Part shown: piece after piece, positions 60,619 through 64,000 of the stretch
How positions within the stretch are numbered: the first letter of the stretch is position 1
How the letters are laid out: the number at the start of each line of letters is the position of its first letter
Assembly: GCF_902477725.1 (NCBI RefSeq)
Contig: NZ_CABSIF010000001.1
Location: 62,001 to 126,000, forward strand
DNA length: 64,000 bases
Reading direction: 5' to 3'
DNA from: an uncultured Desulfovibrio sp.
Lineage (GTDB): Bacteria > Desulfobacterota > Desulfovibrionia > Desulfovibrionales > Desulfovibrionaceae
Made by a program: the position numbers and the translations under genes
Notes under the pieces: model-generated
The model's input: the letters and a program-made list of their open reading frames with translations, nothing else
Told to the model about the DNA's origin: nothing
The model's database searches: none

Positions 60619-61482
60619 TCAGTTTTTACGAAAAACCATGGTCATCATGTTGCCCCAGAATGGCGGCGACGGTTCTAGTGGTTCCTGCCCCCTGTTTATG
60701 GCCTCCACAGCCCTGCTGACAGCCTGAATGTCGCAAGCGGGGTTTGCATACGGGGTTTCCTCATAAAAGAACGTTTGCCCCACTGTGCTGCACCCCAGCG
60801 CCGCAAACTCGCCTGCCAGCGATTGCGGCGTGTAGCCCACACAGTCACACGGAGTAAGGCTGAAACGAAACCTCTTGCGGAACACCTGATGGCAATAAGC
60901 CTCCATGTTGGGCTGCGCGGTCACGTACACATGGCCGCCCGGCGCGAGCAGGGAAGCCGCCTTGCTGAAAAAGCGTCGCGGCGTGTGCACATACTGCAAT
61001 ACGCCGCGAAAAATAATCAGGTCGTAACCGGGGGCTATGTCCAGATCAGGGAAATATCCCTCTTGTACCGGGTACCGCTGCGCGGCCTTTAGTGCCGCCT
61101 CGTGCCCAAATTCCACACCATGGCACTCGTGCCCGGCAGCCGCGAACCAGTCCAGAAACAGGCCATCCGCACAACCTACATCCAGCACCCTGGCCCCGGG
61201 TTTCAGAAACTGGGCGATATACGCATAGTCCACCGCGTACATGCGCTGCCGCTGGGCACATTCTGCTTCTACCGCGCAGTGTTCACGGTTCTGATAATCC
61301 TGCCAGTAAGCAGACAAACCTTCGGGGTTAAGGCGATGGTCGCAATAGTACCCGCCGCAAGCGCACTTTTGCGCCATTACTCCCCCGCCGACCTCATAGA
61401 CTACCTGACTCTGTCTGCTGCCACAGACAGGACAGGCGTCAACATTTTCCAGATAGCGCCGTTCAAAAAACTCTTCTTCCAT
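60619..61482 (-). CDS. Class I SAM-dependent methyltransferase with N-terminal zinc ribbon
   Basis: The 287-residue protein begins with a cysteine set (CPVCGSRQSQ, then CACGGYYCDH) typical of zinc ribbons found ahead of methyltransferase domains in sugar and antibiotic genes. It then has the SAM-binding motif VLDVGCADGLFLDWFAAAGH, followed by FRGVLQYVHTPRRFFSKAAS and LLAPGGHVYVTAQPN. The ATG has a strong GGAGGGA site; a longer in-frame reading of 65 codons has none. The substrate is unknown. It lies converging with the lipoprotein gene and read towards it. Confidence 0.85.
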   Translation of the reverse strand: MEEEFFERRYLENVDACPVCGSRQSQVVYEVGGGVMAQKCACGGYYCDHRLNPEGLSAYWQDYQNREHCAVEAECAQRQRMYAVDYAYIAQFLKPGARVLDVGCADGLFLDWFAAAGHECHGVEFGHEAALKAAQRYPVQEGYFPDLDIAPGYDLIIFRGVLQYVHTPRRFFSKAASLLAPGGHVYVTAQPNMEAYCHQVFRKRFRFSLTPCDCVGYTPQSLAGEFAALGCSTVGQTFFYEETPYANPACDIQAVSRAVEAINRGQEPLEPSPPFWGNMMTMVFRKN

Positions 61483-61664
61483 AATTCCCTCCTCAAAAAC
61501 ACTAAAGCTCCTCTGGCCTGCCTGTCCAGTATGTCTGCATGAACTGGAGGCAGAAATTATGACGTGCAGAAAAATCGTATCTTCATCCAGCATGGAAGGC
61601 GTAAACGCATGAACGCATCCTTCCATGCCAGGCAAGTATTTGTGAAAATATAGGAAGATACAGC

Positions 61665-61710
61665 AAAAGCCCCGCAACGCACAGACAAGGTCTGATGCGG
61701 TGCGGGGCTT
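61665..61710 (-). terminator. Terminator of argJ
   Basis: AAGCCCCGCACCGCA pairs with TGCGTTGCGGGGCTT (one mismatch) around a small inner hairpin, and the minus strand continues TTTTGC. Confidence 0.85.
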
Positions 61711-61747
61711 GATACGGTCAATAACAGTGTGAAGTGGTGGAGAAGCC

Positions 61748-62935
61748 TTACGAACGGTAGTCAGAGTTCAGGGTCACGTATTCATGACCAAGGTCGGAAG
61801 CCTGGAAATTGTAGAAACCGGAACCGCCGCCCAGATCAATCTCCACCTGCACGTCCTTGGCCTTGAGCAGTTCGGCCAAGGCGTCTTCCTTGTCTTCATT
61901 GACAGGACAGCCCAGGCGGAAGCGCTCAATGCCGCACAGCTTCATGCTGACCTTGGCGGGGTCAAACTTCGCGCCGCTGTAACCAACAGCCGTAACGATG
62001 CGGCCCCAGTTGGCATCGCCGCCGTAGATGGCGGTCTTTACCAGCTGTGAATGCCCCACGCTGCGCGCCACGGTGCGGGCATCGTCATCACTGGCGGCAC
62101 CGGTCACGGTGATGTGGATAACCTTGCTGGCTCCTTCACCATCCATAACCAGCATATGCGACACAGTGCCCAGAATGTCGGTAAGCGCTTCTTCCAGCAG
62201 TGCCAGATCAGCCGCACTTTCAGCGACAACGCCAGACGCGCCGTTGGCAAGGCCCAGAATGGTGTCGTTGGTCGAGGTGTCGCCGTCAACGCTCACCCGG
62301 TTGAAGGTCTTTTCCACGGCACGGCCAAACATGGCCTGCCAGGGATCGCGCGCCACCTTGGCGTCTGTAAGCGCCACGCAGAGCATGGTTGCCATATTGG
62401 GGCAGATCATGCCCGCGCCCTTGGCCATCACGGTAAGGCGCACAGTGCCGCCTGCAAGCGTAACCTCGCGCATGGAAAATTTGGGAAAGGCATCCGTGGT
62501 CATAAAGGCGCGGGTAAAGCCCTCCGCATCGCGAGTGCCGATATTGCTGACCAACTTGGGGACGGCATCAAGCCACAGATCCATTTTGAGATGCGCGCCC
62601 ACAACGCCAGTGGAAAGGGGCAAAATTTCATCGGCCTCAAGCCCGCTAAGGCCAGCCACCATAGCCTGCGTGGCGTGGCAGTTGGCAAGCCCCTCATCAC
62701 CGGTGCAGGCGTTGGCCTGGCCGGAATTGGCAAGAACAGCGCGCGCGGTGCCGCGACTTGCAAGTATTTCCTGGCACACAAGCACAGGTGCGGCCTTGAA
62801 CAGGTTCTGGGTGAACATTCCCGCCAGCACAGCGGTTGTGTCTGAAACTATAATGCCAAGGTCGTCCCGGCCAGCCTTTTTGAAATTGGCAGCCGCAGCC
62901 CCAGCCCTGAAACCCTTTGGCAGATCGTCCTGCAT
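61748..62935 (-). CDS. argJ: Glutamate N-acetyltransferase/amino-acid acetyltransferase ArgJ
   Basis: ArgJ moves the acetyl group between N-acetylornithine and glutamate, in the cyclic arginine pathway. The 395-residue protein has the self-cleavage site GMICPNMATMLCVALTD (cut between Ala and Thr), FTQNLFKAAPVLVCQE, LANSGQANACTG, LSTGVVGAHL and the end STNDTILGLANGASG, DLGHEYVTLNSDYRS. The ATG at 62935 has a GGAG site six bases upstream; the GTG one codon earlier is less likely. It is a single gene between fusA and a terminator. Confidence 0.96.
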   Translation of the reverse strand: MQDDLPKGFRAGAAAANFKKAGRDDLGIIVSDTTAVLAGMFTQNLFKAAPVLVCQEILASRGTARAVLANSGQANACTGDEGLANCHATQAMVAGLSGLEADEILPLSTGVVGAHLKMDLWLDAVPKLVSNIGTRDAEGFTRAFMTTDAFPKFSMREVTLAGGTVRLTVMAKGAGMICPNMATMLCVALTDAKVARDPWQAMFGRAVEKTFNRVSVDGDTSTNDTILGLANGASGVVAESAADLALLEEALTDILGTVSHMLVMDGEGASKVIHITVTGAASDDDARTVARSVGHSQLVKTAIYGGDANWGRIVTAVGYSGAKFDPAKVSMKLCGIERFRLGCPVNEDKEDALAELLKAKDVQVEIDLGGGSGFYNFQASDLGHEYVTLNSDYRS

Positions 62936-63087
62936 CACCTACTCCATCACATCGTTGACTGTGCCGTGATGCCCCGGCAAAGAGCGAAGCTTCACGCAAT
63001 ATAGCAAATCCATATTTCCGTTAGCGCAGAATGCCCTTTTCTGGCCCTGCCAACAACAGCTAATTTCAGTGCCTGCCACAAACCAGA

Positions 63088-63118
63088 CGGGGGAGAAAGC
63101 TTGCCGCTTCCTCCCCCG
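63088..63118 (-). terminator. Hairpin after fusA
   Basis: CGGGGGAG and CTCCCCCG arms with a further AAGC/GCTT-type extension (one mismatch) form a stem between fusA and argJ. The T tract on the minus strand is weak. Confidence 0.6.
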
Positions 63119-63157
63119 CCGTATAAAGCCCTGAGCGGCTAGGCCGCCAGGCTCAGA

Positions 63158-64000
63158 TTATGTACGGCTCTTCTGGATTTCTTCGGCAATGGCCTGGGGC
63201 ACGCGTTCGTAGTGATCGAACTGCATGGTGAAGGTGGCGCGGCCCTGAGTGCGCGAACGCAGGTCAGTGGCATAGCCGAACATGGCGGAAAGCGGCACCT
63301 GAGCGCGCACGCTCTGCGCGCCGCCAGCGCGGGCTTCCATGCTCTGCACGCGGCCACGGCGGCCATTGAGGTCGCCCATGACGTCGCCGAGGTATTCTTC
63401 AGGCGTAACCACTTCCACGTCCATGATGGGTTCGAGCAGCACAGGGGTGGCCTTGCGCATGCCGTCCTTGATGGCCATGGAGCCGGCCACGTAGAAGGCC
63501 TGTTCCGAAGAGTCAACTTCGTGGTACGAACCAAAAATGAGCTTAACCTTCACGTCCACGACGGGGAAGCCAGCCAGCACGCCGGACTTCAGGGCATCGT
63601 TGATACCCTTGTCCACTGCGGGGATGTATTCCTTGGGAATAACGCCGCCGGAGATGGCATTGACGAACTCATAACCGTTGCCGGGATTGGGTTCCACTTC
63701 AATGACAACGTGACCGTACTGACCACGACCACCAGACTGCTTGGCGTACTTGAGGTCCGACTTGGCAGGCTTGGAAATGGTTTCGCGGTAGGCAACCTGG
63801 GGCTTGCCCACGTTGGCGTTCACGCCGAATTCGCGGGTGAGGCGGTCAACAATGATTTCCAGGTGCAGTTCGCCCATACCGGCGATCAGGGTCTGGTTGG
63901 TTTCATCGTCGCCCTTCACGCGGAACGAGGGATCTTCCTTGGCCAGCTTGTTCAGGGCGGCGGAAAGAGCGTCGCGGTCGGCCTTGGTCTTGGGCTCAAT
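63158..64000 (-). CDS. fusA: Elongation factor G, C-terminal part (gene continues beyond window)
   Basis: The final 280 or so residues of EF-G run off the right end. Seen are TLIAGMGELHLEIIVDRLTR, GVNANVGKPQVAYRETISKP, GYEFVNAISGGVIPKEYIPA, and domain V with LEPIMDVEVVTPEEYLGDVM and GRRGRVQSMEARAGG, then GYATDLRSRTQGRATFTMQF, ending EEIQKSRT. EF-G moves tRNA and mRNA through the ribosome. The N-terminal GTPase domain and start lie beyond base 64000. Confidence 0.97.
   Translation of the reverse strand: MEPKTKADRDALSAALNKLAKEDPSFRVKGDDETNQTLIAGMGELHLEIIVDRLTREFGVNANVGKPQVAYRETISKPAKSDLKYAKQSGGRGQYGHVVIEVEPNPGNGYEFVNAISGGVIPKEYIPAVDKGINDALKSGVLAGFPVVDVKVKLIFGSYHEVDSSEQAFYVAGSMAIKDGMRKATPVLLEPIMDVEVVTPEEYLGDVMGDLNGRRGRVQSMEARAGGAQSVRAQVPLSAMFGYATDLRSRTQGRATFTMQFDHYERVPQAIAEEIQKSRT

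Noticed and set aside
1..64000. tRNA, rRNA, CRISPR arrays and insertion sequences
   Set aside because: I looked for cloverleaf patterns, regular spacer repeats and transposase genes and saw none that could be supported by eye.

Overview
The window looks like chromosomal DNA of a sulfate-reducing Desulfovibrio, close to the nitrate-respiring D. desulfuricans type. It encodes sulfate adenylyltransferase (sat), the membrane complex dsrMKJOP, and a periplasmic nitrate reductase operon in the order napC-napM-napA-napD-napG-napH, the layout I know from D. desulfuricans ATCC 27774. The DNA is GC-rich throughout, except for an AT-rich gene at the left end and the AT-rich spacer near 21.2-21.6 kb.

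Layout. 0.2-1.7 kb: an AT-rich accessory gene with a PD-(D/E)XK nuclease-like motif and a spacer holding an 18-bp inverted repeat. 1.7-7.1 kb: the nap operon on the minus strand, with a sigma-54 type promoter, a CRP/FNR-type palindrome over the predicted start point and a long upstream inverted repeat. 7.2-19 kb: an exported hydrolase, UvsE, a GNAT enzyme, a MOSC protein, TamB/TamA, a DsrE-like protein and ThiM. 19.1-24.6 kb: a tandem sensor-domain protein, TypA and a purine nucleoside phosphorylase. 24.9-30.7 kb: an unusual acetyl-CoA carboxylase operon (biotin carboxylase, fused carboxyltransferase, divergent biotin carrier) followed by a small unknown gene and ssb.

31-39.8 kb is the sulfate respiration core. 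sat has a Rex-type operator upstream. A VKOR/thioredoxin fusion follows, then an RsbRD-like gene leading into dsrM-K-J-O-P. Sat activates sulfate, while DsrMKJOP carries electrons between the quinone pool, the periplasm and cytoplasmic sulfite reduction. 39.9-42.5 kb holds a CCA-adding-enzyme relative with a lost catalytic motif, and rlmN.

42.5-59.2 kb is the most unusual part: two divergent transcription units meet at about 51.6-51.9 kb. Leftward are a polyketide-synthase-like protein without a ketosynthase, a TolC-family lipoprotein, a periplasmic adaptor, a flippase, and a Tat ferredoxin with a b-type membrane protein. Rightward are an alpha-oxoamine synthase, two paralogous glycosyltransferases on either side of a deacetylase-like gene, and an asparagine-synthetase-type amidotransferase. 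Together these resemble a system that makes an amino-acid-derived lipid or acyl chain, glycosylates it and exports it. The product cannot be read from the sequence. The window ends with htpX, a lipoprotein, a methyltransferase, argJ and the 3' part of fusA.
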